A program made the translations under genes and the position numbers. Shown here one piece after another: positions 25,366 to 34,785 of a stretch of DNA of 41,875 nt (the first letter of the stretch is position 1; each line of letters begins with the position of its first letter). Source of the DNA: Pseudomonas fluorescens. GTDB lineage: Bacteria; Pseudomonadota; Gammaproteobacteria; Pseudomonadales; Pseudomonadaceae. The notes below the pieces were generated by a model. That model was not told the DNA's origin and made no database searches. It saw only the letters and a list, made by a program, of their open reading frames with translations. The stretch lies in assembly GCF_018614775.1 (NCBI RefSeq), contig NZ_JAGGOF010000053.1:1-41875 (forward strand), given 5' to 3'.

Positions 25366-26427
25366 ATGACGCAACGTAAAATCATCCATGTCGACTGTGA
25401 CTGTTTCTATGCCGCCATCGAAATGCGCGACGACCCGCGGTTGGCCGGAAAACCCCTGGCAGTGGGCGGCTCCGCAGATCGACGGGGGGTGATTGCGACC
25501 TGCAATTACGAAGCGCGGGCCTATGGGGTGCGCTCGGCCATGTCATCCGGGCAGGCCTTGAAGCTCTGCCCGGACCTCACCATCGTCAAGCCGCGAATGG
25601 ATGCCTATCGGGAGGCCTCGAAGGAAATTCACACGATTTTCAGCGATTACACTGACCTGATCGAGCCGCTTTCCCTGGATGAGGCCTACCTGGACGTTTC
25701 CGCCAGCTCTCATTTTGGTGGCAGCGCTACCCGAATTGCCCAGGACATTCGGCGGCGTGTCTCCAACCAACTGCACATCACCGTGTCTGCCGGCGTTGCA
25801 CCGAACAAGTTCCTGGCCAAGATTGCCAGTGATTGGAAGAAACCCAACGGTTTGTTCGTCATCACCCCGGATCAGGTCGAGGACTTCGTTTCGGCCCTGC
25901 CAGTCAGCAAGCTCCATGGTGTCGGAAAAGTCACCGCCGACAAGTTGAACCGCCTCGGTATCCTCGATTGTCGGCACCTGCGTGAGTGGGACAAGTTGGC
26001 GCTGGTGCGCGAATTCGGCAGTTTCGGTGAGCGGCTCTGGAGTCTGGCCCGTGGGATTGATGAGCGCCTGGTGCATAACGACAGCCGGCGGCAGTCCATC
26101 AGTGTGGAAAACACCTACGATGTCGATCTGCCCGATCTGGCGAGTTGCCTCGATAAACTGCCGGAGTTGATGCAAACCCTCAGTGGTCGCATGGCACGGA
26201 TCGACAGCAGTTATCGCCCGGGCAAGCCGTTCGTCAAAGTCAAATTCCACGATTTCACCCAGACCACCTTGGAGCAGGCTGGGGCAGGGCGGGACTTGGG
26301 CAGTTATCAACTGTTGCTGACCCAGGCCTTCAACCGTGGCGGCAAGCCGGTGCGGTTATTGGGAATTGGGGTACGGCTGGAGGATTTGCGCGGCGGGTTT
26401 GAGCAGTTGGAGTTGTTTGATCGGTGA
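25366..26427 (+). CDS. dinB: DNA polymerase IV (DinB)
   Basis: This 353-residue Y-family polymerase copies past damaged bases at the cost of accuracy. The palm acids are present: D10 in HVDCDCF, and D105 and E106 in SLDEAYLD. The steric-gate region (CFYAAIE), the helix-hairpin-helix segment (KLHGVGKVTADKL) and the little-finger domain follow in normal order. The last residues (LEQLELF-like, here GFEQLELFDR) form the clamp-binding motif. The LexA box upstream predicts SOS induction. Confidence 0.96.
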   Translation: MTQRKIIHVDCDCFYAAIEMRDDPRLAGKPLAVGGSADRRGVIATCNYEARAYGVRSAMSSGQALKLCPDLTIVKPRMDAYREASKEIHTIFSDYTDLIEPLSLDEAYLDVSASSHFGGSATRIAQDIRRRVSNQLHITVSAGVAPNKFLAKIASDWKKPNGLFVITPDQVEDFVSALPVSKLHGVGKVTADKLNRLGILDCRHLREWDKLALVREFGSFGERLWSLARGIDERLVHNDSRRQSISVENTYDVDLPDLASCLDKLPELMQTLSGRMARIDSSYRPGKPFVKVKFHDFTQTTLEQAGAGRDLGSYQLLLTQAFNRGGKPVRLLGIGVRLEDLRGGFEQLELFDR

Positions 26428-26451
26428 TAGCGGGGGTGAGCAGGCGCTCTT

Positions 26452-26485
26452 CGTGGCGAGGGGGCAAGCTCCCTCGCCACAGGGG
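26452..26485. repeat. REP-like hairpin, GTGGCGAGGG family
   Basis: GTGGCGAGGG and CCCTCGCCAC form a 10-bp perfect stem with an eight-base spacer, between the converging dinB and lipoprotein genes. It belongs with the copy at 37363-37402 and is a second REP family in this window. Confidence 0.8.
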
Positions 26486-26492
26486 TTGTGTG

Positions 26493-27446
26493 TCAGTGAG
26501 CCCCAGGATCCGCCACCAACCGCCTGCCATCCTTGGTCAGTGCCTTCATGAATTCGGTCTGCAATTCAGGATCGTTGCGCGTCAGCTCGATCAGGCTCTG
26601 TTCCAGTTCGCTGGCTTCTTCTTCAAGCCCCAGTTCCGACAGGCGCTTGATCCGGTGAACCCACTGGCTCACCTCGTCGTCTTCCAGGTCGTCGTAGATC
26701 AGTGCGTGAGCTTCCACCAGTTTGCTGCGCAAGGTGCTGCTGATGCTCAGGGACGAGTCGGTATGCACTTCGTCCTGGGCGTCGGTCACGCTGATCTGCA
26801 ACTTGCCGAATTGGCTCAGGTCCTGCTCGGCGAAGGGGCTTTCCAACAAGTTCAGACGCAACACGCCATTGCGGTCGGTGCTCAGCTCAAATGTCTGCCG
26901 GGCAGCCTCGACCTCCACCGGGCGTTCGCTCCAGGGCAGGCTCGAGTGCTCCGTGCGCTTGTCGCGCTGGACTTCCTCAATGCCCGCCAGGTTCTGTTGG
27001 GCGCGGCCATGGGACGGAACGTTCATGAACGGGTTCAGCCCGGCGACACCGTAACTGAGCCAGTCATGGGTCACGGTCTCCGGCAGGTTGCCGAGGGCGA
27101 ACACATTGACCACGTTCGCGCCGACACCGGCCACCACCGCTACGGCGCCCAAGGGAATCTCGTAGATCTCTCGCCAGGGTTGGTACGGCGTATAGCGGTC
27201 GTAATGACGGGTGACCTCGAACTCGGTGACTTCGAAGGTTTTCTGTTCATTGATACGCACGCGCCGCTGCGGCAGGTCGAGCACCTTGGGTTCGCCCACA
27301 TCAATCTGCAGGCTGTGGTCGAGCAACTTGCGCTCGACCCGCTCCTCGTGTTCGCTGCGTTGTGACATGTGGTTGGCACAGCCGCTGACCAGCAGGGCGC
27401 CGCACAGGGCGGCGCCACCGAGGCCTAAGGTGTTTCGCTTGAACAT
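26493..27446 (-). CDS. Conserved Pseudomonas lipoprotein, unknown function
   Basis: This 317-residue protein has a signal peptide and the lipobox LVSGC, so Cys23 should be lipidated. The residues after it (ANHMS) lack Asp at +2, which favours the outer membrane. A short hydrophobic stretch (PLGAVAVVAGVGANVVNVFALG, about 118-139) interrupts an otherwise soluble chain. The C-terminal 70 residues are acidic and helical. I do not recognise a domain. It starts 17 bases after the proS stop and is probably co-transcribed with it. Confidence 0.8.
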   Translation of the reverse strand: MFKRNTLGLGGAALCGALLVSGCANHMSQRSEHEERVERKLLDHSLQIDVGEPKVLDLPQRRVRINEQKTFEVTEFEVTRHYDRYTPYQPWREIYEIPLGAVAVVAGVGANVVNVFALGNLPETVTHDWLSYGVAGLNPFMNVPSHGRAQQNLAGIEEVQRDKRTEHSSLPWSERPVEVEAARQTFELSTDRNGVLRLNLLESPFAEQDLSQFGKLQISVTDAQDEVHTDSSLSISSTLRSKLVEAHALIYDDLEDDEVSQWVHRIKRLSELGLEEEASELEQSLIELTRNDPELQTEFMKALTKDGRRLVADPGAH

Positions 27447-27463
27447 GACGTCTCTATCTGGTG

Positions 27464-29179
27464 TCAGCGGCGGATACGGGCCTGGAGGAAGGACAGCACG
27501 TCAGCGACCGGCAGGGCTTGCGGCTCGGCCTCGGTGCGGCTCTTGTATTCCAGGTTGCCATCGGCCAGGCCGCGGTCACTGACGACGATCCGGTGCGGAA
27601 TGCCGACCAGTTCCATGTCCGCGAACTTGATGCCGGGGCTGGTTTTCTTGTCGCGGTCGTCCAGCAGCACTTCGAAGCCGGCGGCGGTCAGTTCGGCGTA
27701 GAGCTTGTCGGTCGCTTCGCGAACCAGGTCGGTCTCGTAGCGCAGCGGCACCAGGGCGATCTGGAATGGCGCCAGGGTGTCGCTCCAGATGATCCCCTTG
27801 TCGTCGTTGTTCTGCTCGATGGCGGCGGCGACCACGCGGGAAACGCCGATGCCGTAGCAGCCCATTTCCAGGGTGACCGGCTTGCCGTTCTCGCCCAGCA
27901 CTTCGCACTTCATCGCCTTGCTGTACTTGTTGCCCAGCTGGAAGATGTGGCCGACTTCGATGCCGCGCTTGATTTCCAGGGTGCCCTTGCCGTCCGGGCT
28001 CGGGTCGCCGGCCACGACGTTGCGCAGGTCAGCCACGGTCGGCACCGGCAGGTCGCGTTCCCAGTTCACGCCGAAATAGTGCTTGTCATCGACGTTGGCG
28101 CCGATGGCGAAGTCGCTCATCAGTTCCACCGAGCGGTCGATGATGATCGGCAGCGGCAGGTTCAACGGGCCAAGGGAGCCGGCACCGGCGCCGATGGCGT
28201 CGCGCAGCTCGGCTTCGGTGGCCATGACCAGCGGGCTGGCAACGCCTGGCTGGTTGGCGGCCTTGATTTCATTCAGCTCGTGGTCGCCACGAACGATCAG
28301 GGCGATCAGCTTGCCGGGTTCTTCAGCCCGCACGATCAGGGTCTTGATGGTGCGCTCGATCGGCAGGTTGTAGCCTTCCACCAGTTGGGCGATGGTCTTG
28401 GCGTTCGGCGTGTCCACCAGGCGCAATGCTTCGCTCGGAGCGGCGCGGGAGGTTTCCCGTGGCACGGCTTCGGCTTTCTCGATGTTGGCGGCGTAGTCGG
28501 AGCCATTGCTGAACACGATGTCGTCTTCGCCAGACTCGGCCAGCACGTGGAATTCGTGGGAGCCAGCACCGCCGATGGAGCCGTTGTCGGCTTCAACCGG
28601 GCGGAATTTCAGGCCCAGGCGGGTGAACACATTGCAGTACGCCTGGTGCATGCGGTCGTAGGTGACTTGCAGCGAAGCCAGGTCGGCATGGAACGAGTAG
28701 GCATCCTTCATGATGAATTCGCGTCCGCGCATCAGGCCGAAGCGTGGACGGATTTCATCACGGAACTTGGTCTGGATCTGGTACAGGTTGATCGGCAGCT
28801 GCTTGTAGCTGCTCAACTCGTTGCGCATCAGGTCGGTGATCACTTCTTCGTGGGTCGGGCCGGCGCAGAAGTCGCGACCATGACGGTCCTTGATGCGCAG
28901 CAGCTCAGGACCGTACTCTTCCCAGCGCCCCGATTCCTGCCACAGCTCGGCCGGTTGGGTGCTCGGCATCAACACTTCCAGAGAGCCGGCGGCGTCCATC
29001 TCTTCGCGAACGATGGCTTCGACCTTGCGCATTACCCGCAAGCCCATCGGCAGCCAGGTGTAGAGGCCCGAGGCGAGTTTGCGGATCATGCCGGCACGCA
29101 GCATCAACTGATGGCTGATCACGACGGCGTCGGAGGGCGTTTCTTTCTGTGTGGCGAGCAAAAATTGACTGGTGCGCAT
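27464..29179 (-). CDS. proS: Prolyl-tRNA synthetase
   Basis: This 571-residue class II synthetase charges proline tRNA. It has the bacterial layout: catalytic core with motif 1 and motif 2 regions (including [21 protein letters not shown]), an inserted YbaK-like editing domain (about 235-390) that clears mischarged alanine, and a C-terminal anticodon-binding domain. [15 protein letters not shown] is the standard start. No T-box or attenuator is visible in the 129-base gap upstream. Confidence 0.97.
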   Translation of the reverse strand: MRTSQFLLATQKETPSDAVVISHQLMLRAGMIRKLASGLYTWLPMGLRVMRKVEAIVREEMDAAGSLEVLMPSTQPAELWQESGRWEEYGPELLRIKDRHGRDFCAGPTHEEVITDLMRNELSSYKQLPINLYQIQTKFRDEIRPRFGLMRGREFIMKDAYSFHADLASLQVTYDRMHQAYCNVFTRLGLKFRPVEADNGSIGGAGSHEFHVLAESGEDDIVFSNGSDYAANIEKAEAVPRETSRAAPSEALRLVDTPNAKTIAQLVEGYNLPIERTIKTLIVRAEEPGKLIALIVRGDHELNEIKAANQPGVASPLVMATEAELRDAIGAGAGSLGPLNLPLPIIIDRSVELMSDFAIGANVDDKHYFGVNWERDLPVPTVADLRNVVAGDPSPDGKGTLEIKRGIEVGHIFQLGNKYSKAMKCEVLGENGKPVTLEMGCYGIGVSRVVAAAIEQNNDDKGIIWSDTLAPFQIALVPLRYETDLVREATDKLYAELTAAGFEVLLDDRDKKTSPGIKFADMELVGIPHRIVVSDRGLADGNLEYKSRTEAEPQALPVADVLSFLQARIRR

Positions 29180-29274
29180 GGTTGGCCGTTGTCGGTTGCT
29201 GATGACGAGAAGTGACGGAGCATTGTACGGGCGAGATGCCCTGGCGTACAGGCGCGTGGCCGGTCGCCGGGTAC

Positions 29275-29297
29275 AAACGCCGGTTTCCCCGGCGTTT
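29275..29297 (-). terminator. Hairpin after ampG, possible terminator
   Basis: AAACGCCGG pairs with CCGGCGTTT around a five-base loop, just beyond the ampG stop. The T run on the minus strand is short, so termination is uncertain. Confidence 0.5.
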
Positions 29298-29308
29298 GCT
29301 GAAGTTTC

Positions 29309-30868
29309 CTACGACTCTTCTGCCGGGCGGGTCGCCGTCGGTTCCGGAGCGGGGGCGGCGTCCTGGCGGCGGTTCTCCTGAAACCAGTGCAAGGCGATCA
29401 GCAGCAGGGTTGGCACGCCAAGCAGGGCGGTGATCAGGAAGAAGTTGTGGTAGCCGAACTTCTCCACCATCACCCCGGAATAGCCACCGATCAGCCGCGG
29501 CAGCAACAGCATGATCGAGCTGAGCAGGGCGTACTGGGTGGCGGAGAACTTCAGGTTGGTCAGGCTCGACAGGTAGGCCACGAATGCCGAGGTCGCCAGC
29601 CCGGAGCTGAAGTTGTCCAGGGAGATGGTGATGATCAGCATCCTCAGGTCGGCGCCCATGTCGGTGAGCATCAGGAAGAGGATGTTGGTGGCAGCCGAGG
29701 CCACGCCGCCGATGAACAGGATCGGCAGGATGCCGAAGCGGACAATCAACAGGCCGCCCATGCCGGCGCCGACGAGTGTCATGATCAGGCCGAAGATCTT
29801 GCTGACGCTGGCGATCTGGTCCTTGGTGAAACCCTGGTCGATGTAGAACACGTTGGCCATGACGCCCATGACCGTGTCGGACATCCGGTAGGTCGCGATC
29901 AGTCCGAGCAACAACAGGGCCTGCCAGCGGTAGCGCAGGATGAAGTCGTTGACCGGCGTCAGCACCGGGGCCAGCCCACGGCGGCCCATGGCCGACAGGC
30001 ACAAGGCCGTCAGGATGATATAGAGGATGGCGCGCAGGAACGCGCGGTCTTCGAGCAGCAGGTCGAGCAGGCTGGTGCCTTCGAACAATACGCTGGCGAA
30101 GTCGGTGTAGTAGAGCTGGGTGAACATCGCCGGCACCGATACCAGCAAGACGATCAGTACGAACACCGAAGCCAATTGATGAGCGAATGTGTAGCGCCCG
30201 GCTTGCAGTTGAGTACGCAGGGGTACTGGCGGCTCGCGCATGAACAGCGACGTGAGCAATGCCGGGACCATCAGGACGCCAAACAGCAGGTAGGTGCCGG
30301 CCCAGGCCGAGTGCTTGTAGTTGAAACCGGTAGAGCCGAAACCTTCGGCGAAGAACAGGGCGCCGGCGGTGGCCAGCAGCGCGGCGACGCGGTAGCCGGA
30401 CATGTAGCTGGCTGCCAGGGCCGCCTGGCGGGTATCGTCGGCGATCTCCAGGCGATAGGCGTCGACGGCGATGTCCTGGGTTGCCGAGGCGAAGGCGACC
30501 AGCACTGCAATAGCGATCAACCACGACAGGTGTTTTTGGGGGTCGCAGAAACCCATGCCGACCAGCCCGAGGATCACCAAGGCCTGGGAGAGCACCAGCC
30601 AGGAGCGGCGACGCCCGAGTTTACCCAGCAGTGGCAGGCGCCATTGGTCGAGCAATGGCGACCAGACCCATTTAAAGGCATAGGCGAGGCCGATCAGGCT
30701 TGCATAACCGATGGTTTCGCGGGCCACGCCGGCCTCGCGCAACCAGACCGAAAGCGTCGAGAACACCAGCATGTACGGCAAGCCGGCAGCAAAGCCAAGC
30801 AGCAACAGCACAAGCGTTGAGGGACTGGCATAGGCGGCGAGGGCGGCGCGCCAGGTTTTACGGGGCAT
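29309..30868 (-). CDS. ampG: AmpG-family muropeptide permease
   Basis: This 519-residue major facilitator protein imports anhydromuropeptides released by cell-wall recycling, which also signals beta-lactamase induction through AmpR. AmpG landmarks include a start with GFAAGLPYMLVFSTLSVWLREAG, LIGLAYAFKWVWSPLLDQ and ATQDIAVDAYRLE, with at least twelve membrane segments. The C-terminal tail is proline/alanine-rich. Pseudomonads often carry a second homologue; I cannot tell which paralogue this is. Confidence 0.88.
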   Translation of the reverse strand: MPRKTWRAALAAYASPSTLVLLLLGFAAGLPYMLVFSTLSVWLREAGVARETIGYASLIGLAYAFKWVWSPLLDQWRLPLLGKLGRRRSWLVLSQALVILGLVGMGFCDPQKHLSWLIAIAVLVAFASATQDIAVDAYRLEIADDTRQAALAASYMSGYRVAALLATAGALFFAEGFGSTGFNYKHSAWAGTYLLFGVLMVPALLTSLFMREPPVPLRTQLQAGRYTFAHQLASVFVLIVLLVSVPAMFTQLYYTDFASVLFEGTSLLDLLLEDRAFLRAILYIILTALCLSAMGRRGLAPVLTPVNDFILRYRWQALLLLGLIATYRMSDTVMGVMANVFYIDQGFTKDQIASVSKIFGLIMTLVGAGMGGLLIVRFGILPILFIGGVASAATNILFLMLTDMGADLRMLIITISLDNFSSGLATSAFVAYLSSLTNLKFSATQYALLSSIMLLLPRLIGGYSGVMVEKFGYHNFFLITALLGVPTLLLIALHWFQENRRQDAAPAPEPTATRPAEES

Positions 30869-30911
30869 GGGCTGGAGTCTGCCTCAAAATTGCGAAAACA
30901 AAGCGCGCACT

Positions 30912-31265
30912 CTAACCGCTGTGCTCTACCGGGCGCCAGCCATGGCGCCGAATATCAATACGATTATTCAGGACACTGATCCCTTCGGCGCGCAGGCGTG
31001 CGCGCTGTTCGTCTCCTGAGACGCTGCCCGCCGGCAGGCTGATCCGACCGCCGGCGCCCAAGACCCGGTGCCAGGGCAGCTTCGTGTCGTTCGGCAGTTG
31101 GCTGAGAGTGCGCCCCACCCAGCGTGCCGCGCGGCCCAGGCCGGCCATTTCGGCAAGCTGGCCATAGGTGACCACCTTGCCGGACGGCACTTGCGCCAAG
31201 GTCAGGTAGAGGGTGGTGCGACGAATCTGGGCAGCGTTCTCGGTGTCCACTGGGGTTTCAGTCAC
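30912..31265 (-). CDS. Alkyltransferase-like protein (ATL)
   Basis: This 117-residue relative of O6-alkylguanine-DNA alkyltransferase has PWHRV at 64-68. Trp65 replaces the acceptor cysteine of the PCHRV motif, so it cannot remove alkyl groups. ATL proteins bind O6-alkylguanine and pass the lesion to nucleotide excision repair. The DNA-binding helix (VTYGQLAEMAGLGRAARWVG) is intact. The start is GTG (31265). Confidence 0.92.
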   Translation of the reverse strand: MTETPVDTENAAQIRRTTLYLTLAQVPSGKVVTYGQLAEMAGLGRAARWVGRTLSQLPNDTKLPWHRVLGAGGRISLPAGSVSGDEQRARLRAEGISVLNNRIDIRRHGWRPVEHSG

Positions 31266-31353
31266 GGCTAAGGTTCCTGTGGGGTCCGTCTGTAGATTAA
31301 TTCCTACAAGGCTGATTGAGGAGTGAACTCATCTCAAATACGCGGGTCAGTCG

Positions 31354-31381
31354 TTGCCAAGGTGTCGTCCTGGGGGATAAT
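31354..31381 (+). promoter_or_regulatory. Sigma-70 promoter for the DUF481 gene
   Basis: TTGCCA and GATAAT are 16 bases apart, 39 bases before the ATG at 31421. Confidence 0.6.
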
Positions 31382-31420
31382 GCCGCCTTTTCCACGCAAA
31401 CTTGAGCTCTTTATACGCTT

Positions 31421-32428
31421 ATGTTGTCCAGAACCCTGCTATGCCTAGCTGTTACCAGCGCCTCCATGCCGTTGCTTGCCGATACCGTCTGGTTGAAGAA
31501 CGGCGACAAGCTCAGCGGCAAGATTACCGTTTTCGATGGCGGCAAGTTGCTGATCCAGACCGATTACGCCGGCGCGATTCCAATTGATTGGAAACAGGTC
31601 AAGACCCTTGAAAGCGACCAGCAGTTACTGGTCAAGCAGGACGCCTACAGCGGTGAAAAAGCCAAGTCGCTGCAAGCGGCCGAGGACGGCAAGGTGACCC
31701 TGGCCAATGGCGAGGCGCCCAAGACCGTCGAGCTGGCCAGTATCCAGCAGATCCTCAAGCCCAAGCCGGTGGTCGAGGATCTGGTATGGAAGGGCAATAT
31801 CGATGCCGCGCTGGATTACAAGCGCGCTGAAAACGATACCGACGATTACGACATCGACTTCAAGACGTCTGCGCGCCACGGCAGATGGCGGCATAACGCC
31901 GAAGGTGAATACAACCGGGAATTCCAGGATGACGTGGTATCCACCGACAACTGGCGGCTGGAATACTCCCTTGACCGATTCTTCACGGATAAATGGTTCT
32001 GGCAAGGTCGTCTGAACTACAAGCGCGACAAGGTCGAAGACCTGGCCCGTCAGCGCGTGGTGGGTACTGGCCCGGGCTACCAGTTCTGGGACGACGAATT
32101 GGGTGCGTTCTCGCTGGGCTCGCTGCTTAACCGCACCGATTATGAATACAAGGACGGTGGCAAGGATAACTTCTATTCCGTCGCCATGAAGTGGGACTAC
32201 AACCGCTACCTGGTCGGCAAGCGCGTTGAGTTCTTCACCAATGGCGAAGTGGGCAAGCCGCTATCGGGTGTCGCGGAGTACGCCTACGATGCCGAGATGG
32301 GGTTGCGCTACAAGGTGACCGACTGGGCATCGCTCAACCTGAAGGCTGAGAAAGATGTCATTGAGGGGTCCGAAGACAGTGATCTGAGCAAGACCCGCTA
32401 TACGGCGGGGTTTGGGGTGACCTGGTAA
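31421..32428 (+). CDS. DUF481 (YdiY-like) outer-membrane protein
   Basis: This 335-residue protein has a signal peptide (cleavage near residue 20, before DTVWLKNGD) and an N-terminal region that recalls a small SH3-like domain (residues 21-75). The rest is rich in alternating aromatic and polar residues and ends in GVTW, typical of an outer-membrane beta-barrel closing strand. The family function is unknown. The start at 31421 has a weak ribosome site. Confidence 0.85.
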   Translation: MLSRTLLCLAVTSASMPLLADTVWLKNGDKLSGKITVFDGGKLLIQTDYAGAIPIDWKQVKTLESDQQLLVKQDAYSGEKAKSLQAAEDGKVTLANGEAPKTVELASIQQILKPKPVVEDLVWKGNIDAALDYKRAENDTDDYDIDFKTSARHGRWRHNAEGEYNREFQDDVVSTDNWRLEYSLDRFFTDKWFWQGRLNYKRDKVEDLARQRVVGTGPGYQFWDDELGAFSLGSLLNRTDYEYKDGGKDNFYSVAMKWDYNRYLVGKRVEFFTNGEVGKPLSGVAEYAYDAEMGLRYKVTDWASLNLKAEKDVIEGSEDSDLSKTRYTAGFGVTW

Positions 32429-32448
32429 CACCTGGGTAAGAAGAACCC

Positions 32449-32537
32449 TGTGGGAGCGAGCCTGCTCGCGATGGCGGCGTATCAGTCAGCATCCAGGTTG
32501 CTGATATGGCCCCATCGCGAGCAGGCTCGCTCCCACA
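32449..32537. repeat. REP pair (REPIN), inverted
   Basis: Two facing REP units at 32449-32475 and 32512-32537, separated by 36 bases, lie downstream of the DUF481 gene. Confidence 0.85.
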
Positions 32538-32570
32538 ATGGTTGCAGTGTCCTGAAAAACAACCGGGCAC

Positions 32571-32604
32571 AAAAAAGCCCCGCTTTTGAGGGCGGGGCTT
32601 TTTA
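32571..32604. terminator. Bidirectional terminator between DUF481 and cold-shock genes
   Basis: AAAGCCCCGC and GCGGGGCTTT flank a short loop, with A and T runs on both sides, 17 bases beyond the cold-shock gene. Confidence 0.88.
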
Positions 32605-32620
32605 CTAAAGCAAGGACAAG

Positions 32621-32830
32621 TTAGATAACTTGAACTTCTTCAGCTTGCATGCCTTTCTGACCGCGGGTAGCGATGAAAGAAACCTGTTGGCCTTCTTTCA
32701 GGCTTTTGAAGCCGTCGGATTGGATAGCTTTGAAGTGAACAAACAGGTCGTCACCGGATTGTGGGGTGATGAAGCCGAAGCCTTTTTCATCGTTGAACCA
32801 CTTAACGGTACCAGTTTGGCGATTAGACAT
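32621..32830 (-). CDS. Cold-shock protein (CspA family)
   Basis: This 69-residue single cold-shock domain protein has RNP1 KGFGFIT (16-22) and RNP2 LFVHF (29-33). It binds single-stranded RNA and DNA and melts secondary structure. Codon bias is strong, as expected for a highly expressed gene. AAGGAG precedes the ATG. The long leader with an inverted repeat is discussed separately. Confidence 0.95.
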   Translation of the reverse strand: MSNRQTGTVKWFNDEKGFGFITPQSGDDLFVHFKAIQSDGFKSLKEGQQVSFIATRGQKGMQAEEVQVI

Positions 32831-32860
32831 GGTGTAACTCCTTGAACAAAGATAACTGCG

Positions 32861-32890
32861 ACTCAGGAAGAACCCTGACCGAGACTGAGT
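32861..32890 (-). promoter_or_regulatory. Hairpin in the cold-shock gene leader
   Basis: Six-base perfect arms (ACTCAG/CTGAGT) with 18 bases between lie 30-60 bases before the start codon. Cold-shock mRNAs often have structured leaders that respond to temperature; a role here is inferred. Confidence 0.4.
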
Positions 32891-33114
32891 GCAAAGAGCA
32901 GGAAAAATTCTTGTAGATGGTTGGATCGAAATTCAACATATCGTGTAGAGATTCTCAGTGACACAAGCAACACAGTGACGCCACCTTAACCCTTTTTCCG
33001 GAGCCTGCCAATGGTCTTTGCGAAGGTTTCTGTATTTTGATGACTGGCGGCGGCCGCTGTTGCCGTCACGGCCCAGGAAATCAAGGGGGATCGGCGAGAT
33101 TTGTGTCCCACGCT

Positions 33115-33143
33115 TTGAACCCGGCCTCGTGCCCCGGTAAGAT
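33115..33143 (+). promoter_or_regulatory. Sigma-70 promoter of dcd
   Basis: TTGAAC and TAAGAT are separated by exactly 17 bases, 42 bases before the dcd ATG. Confidence 0.75.
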
Positions 33144-33184
33144 GCCGGACGTATTTTTTCCACCTCGCTATTCAGGAACCCGCC

Positions 33185-33751
33185 ATGAGCATCAAATCGG
33201 ACAAGTGGATTCGCCGCATGGCGCAAGAGCACGGCATGATCGAACCCTTCGTCGAGCGCCAGATGCGTGGCGAAGGCGCCAACCGGCTGATTTCCTTCGG
33301 CGTCTCCAGCTACGGCTATGACGTGCGTTGCGCCGACGAATTCAAGGTGTTCACCAACATCAATTCGGCCACCGTCGACCCGAAGAACTTCGATGAGAAA
33401 AGCTTCGTCGACATCAAGAGCGACGTTTGCATCATTCCGCCGAACTCCTTCGCCCTGGCCCGCACTGTCGAGTACTTTCGCATTCCGCGCAATGTCCTGA
33501 CCATTTGCCTGGGCAAGAGCACCTACGCCCGTTGCGGCATCATCGTCAACGTCACGCCGCTGGAACCCGAGTGGGAAGGCCACGTCACCCTGGAGTTCTC
33601 CAACACCACGACCCTGCCGGCGAAGATCTACGCCAACGAGGGCGTGGCGCAGATGCTCTTTCTCGAATCCGATGAAGAATGCGAAGTGTCCTACAAGGAT
33701 CGGGGCGGCAAGTACCAGGGCCAGCGCGGCGTGACACTGCCGCGGACCTGA
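33185..33751 (+). CDS. dcd: dCTP deaminase
   Basis: This 188-residue enzyme converts dCTP to dUTP for thymidylate synthesis. It has the trimeric dUTPase-like fold with [15 protein letters not shown] near the start, the active-site region [15 protein letters not shown] (here [11 protein letters not shown]) and [13 protein letters not shown], which holds the catalytic glutamate. The C-terminal lid ([12 protein letters not shown]) is present. The length is normal. Confidence 0.97.
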   Translation: MSIKSDKWIRRMAQEHGMIEPFVERQMRGEGANRLISFGVSSYGYDVRCADEFKVFTNINSATVDPKNFDEKSFVDIKSDVCIIPPNSFALARTVEYFRIPRNVLTICLGKSTYARCGIIVNVTPLEPEWEGHVTLEFSNTTTLPAKIYANEGVAQMLFLESDEECEVSYKDRGGKYQGQRGVTLPRT

Positions 33752-33778
33752 TTCTGACGAGCTGTGGGAATTCCTGAG

Positions 33779-33816
33779 CGGGCAGACACTCTATTGCGTG
33801 TACTGCCCGTTTTTTT
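33779..33816 (+). terminator. Terminator after dcd
   Basis: CGGGCAG...CTGCCCG with inner ACAC/GTGT pairs is followed by seven T residues. Confidence 0.88.
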
Positions 33817-33853
33817 GCGCCAGCGCAGCGGGCCTTCGCTCAGGAGTTGCTCT

Positions 33854-34060
33854 ATGAAGATCGATCCGCGAATCAGTGCCGAACTGGCAAGGCTTGAGCC
33901 CAATCAGATCGGCGTCATGGCCTGGTCATTGCTGGCCCATCCCGCCGAGGCGGCGGGCGGCATCCCCGGCCAGCCGGACCCCGACACCCCCAATGAACAA
34001 CCCACCGAGCCCGGCGAACCCACCCTGCCGGACGAGCCGCCACCTGCGCCGGTTGCATGA
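33854..34060 (+). CDS. Small protein with proline/glutamate-rich tail
   Basis: This 68-residue frame has CAGGAG at 33841-33846. Residues 1-31 (starting MKIDPRISAELARL) are helical in character. Residues 38-68 are almost wholly P, E, D, T, Q and G, so likely unstructured. It follows the dcd terminator and so has its own transcript or depends on read-through. I do not recognise the family. The start at 33764 is rejected because it lies in the terminator stem. Confidence 0.6.
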   Translation: MKIDPRISAELARLEPNQIGVMAWSLLAHPAEAAGGIPGQPDPDTPNEQPTEPGEPTLPDEPPPAPVA

Positions 34061-34064
34061 CATC

Positions 34065-34131
34065 AGCTGCGAGCTACAAGCTACAAGCGGGCGCTTCAGC
34101 TCTCTTGTGGCGTGCAGCTTAAAGCTTGCCG
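34065..34131. repeat. AGCTTGCAAG-type intergenic repeat
   Basis: Short units GAGCTACAAGCTACAAG and GCAGCTTAAAGCTTGCCGC occur between the small proline-rich gene and pdeM. The copy at 14830-14877 has the same building blocks in the same order. Confidence 0.6.
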
Positions 34132-34785
34132 CTAAACCGGCCATATTTCGCCATCGCCAACCACGAAAATCCTGCAGTCATTGTCCTGCTCGACCCGATA
34201 ACCGCCGGTGAACGCGCCGAAGGCCGGCAGCAGGCTGATATCGCTGCCCAGCCGGAAACAGGCCAGGCGCAGGCGTTGCCGTCCCTTGCCGCTCAGGTGA
34301 TAGACCGGGTGCACGTGACCGGCCAGCACATGGCGGCTGGGATGGGGATCGGGTTCATGTTGCACGGCGAAAGGGCCCAGCAACAAGGGCTCGGGTACCA
34401 CGCGAATATTCAGCGAAGCAGGTGGGTCGCCGGCACGCTTGTCATGATTGCCGCGAATCAGCGTCATGGCCAGGTGCGGATGCCTGTCACGCCATTCGGC
34501 AAGGGCCATCAGGGTGCCTGACGCGTGGGAACCGGGGCCGTGGAGGAAGTCCCCGAGGAAAATCAGTTGTCGGCACGGCAGGCTCGCCAGCAGCCCATCC
34601 AGTACCGCGATGTTGCTGGCGGTGGTGCCGTGGGGCACCGGCTGACCGAGGCTGCGGTAGGCAGCGGCCTTGCCGAAATGAACGTCGGCCACCATCAGGG
34701 TTTCCTGGGCGGGCCAGTAGATGGCTTTTTCTGGCAGCAACCAGAGTTCTTCGCCGGCCAGACTGACGGGATAAGGTGCGGGCAT
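34132..34785 (-). CDS. pdeM: Ligase-associated DNA damage response endonuclease PdeM
   Basis: This 217-residue calcineurin-like phosphoesterase has the metal-binding motifs DVHFGK, GDFLHG, RGNHD and GHVHP in order. PdeM belongs to a conserved DNA repair set with a DEXH helicase, an ATP-dependent ligase and a metallo-beta-lactamase exonuclease. The ATG at 34785 overlaps the helicase stop by one base (TGATG). An upstream TTG is also possible. The ligase and exonuclease are not next to it here. Confidence 0.9.
   Translation of the reverse strand: MPAPYPVSLAGEELWLLPEKAIYWPAQETLMVADVHFGKAAAYRSLGQPVPHGTTASNIAVLDGLLASLPCRQLIFLGDFLHGPGSHASGTLMALAEWRDRHPHLAMTLIRGNHDKRAGDPPASLNIRVVPEPLLLGPFAVQHEPDPHPSRHVLAGHVHPVYHLSGKGRQRLRLACFRLGSDISLLPAFGAFTGGYRVEQDNDCRIFVVGDGEIWPV

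Larger units (their letters stand above)
32831..33184. other. 354-base divergent gap: cold-shock leader and dcd promoter
   Basis: The left side is AT-rich and is the likely leader and promoter region of the cold-shock gene. It holds an inverted repeat ACTCAG-N18-CTGAGT at 32861-32890. The right side holds the dcd promoter at 33115-33143. I see no gene here; short frames such as one starting at 33037 are not convincing. Confidence 0.6.

Noticed and set aside
27461..29215. 584-residue open frame antisense to proS
   Set aside because: It covers exactly the proS coding region, with the typical shadow composition.
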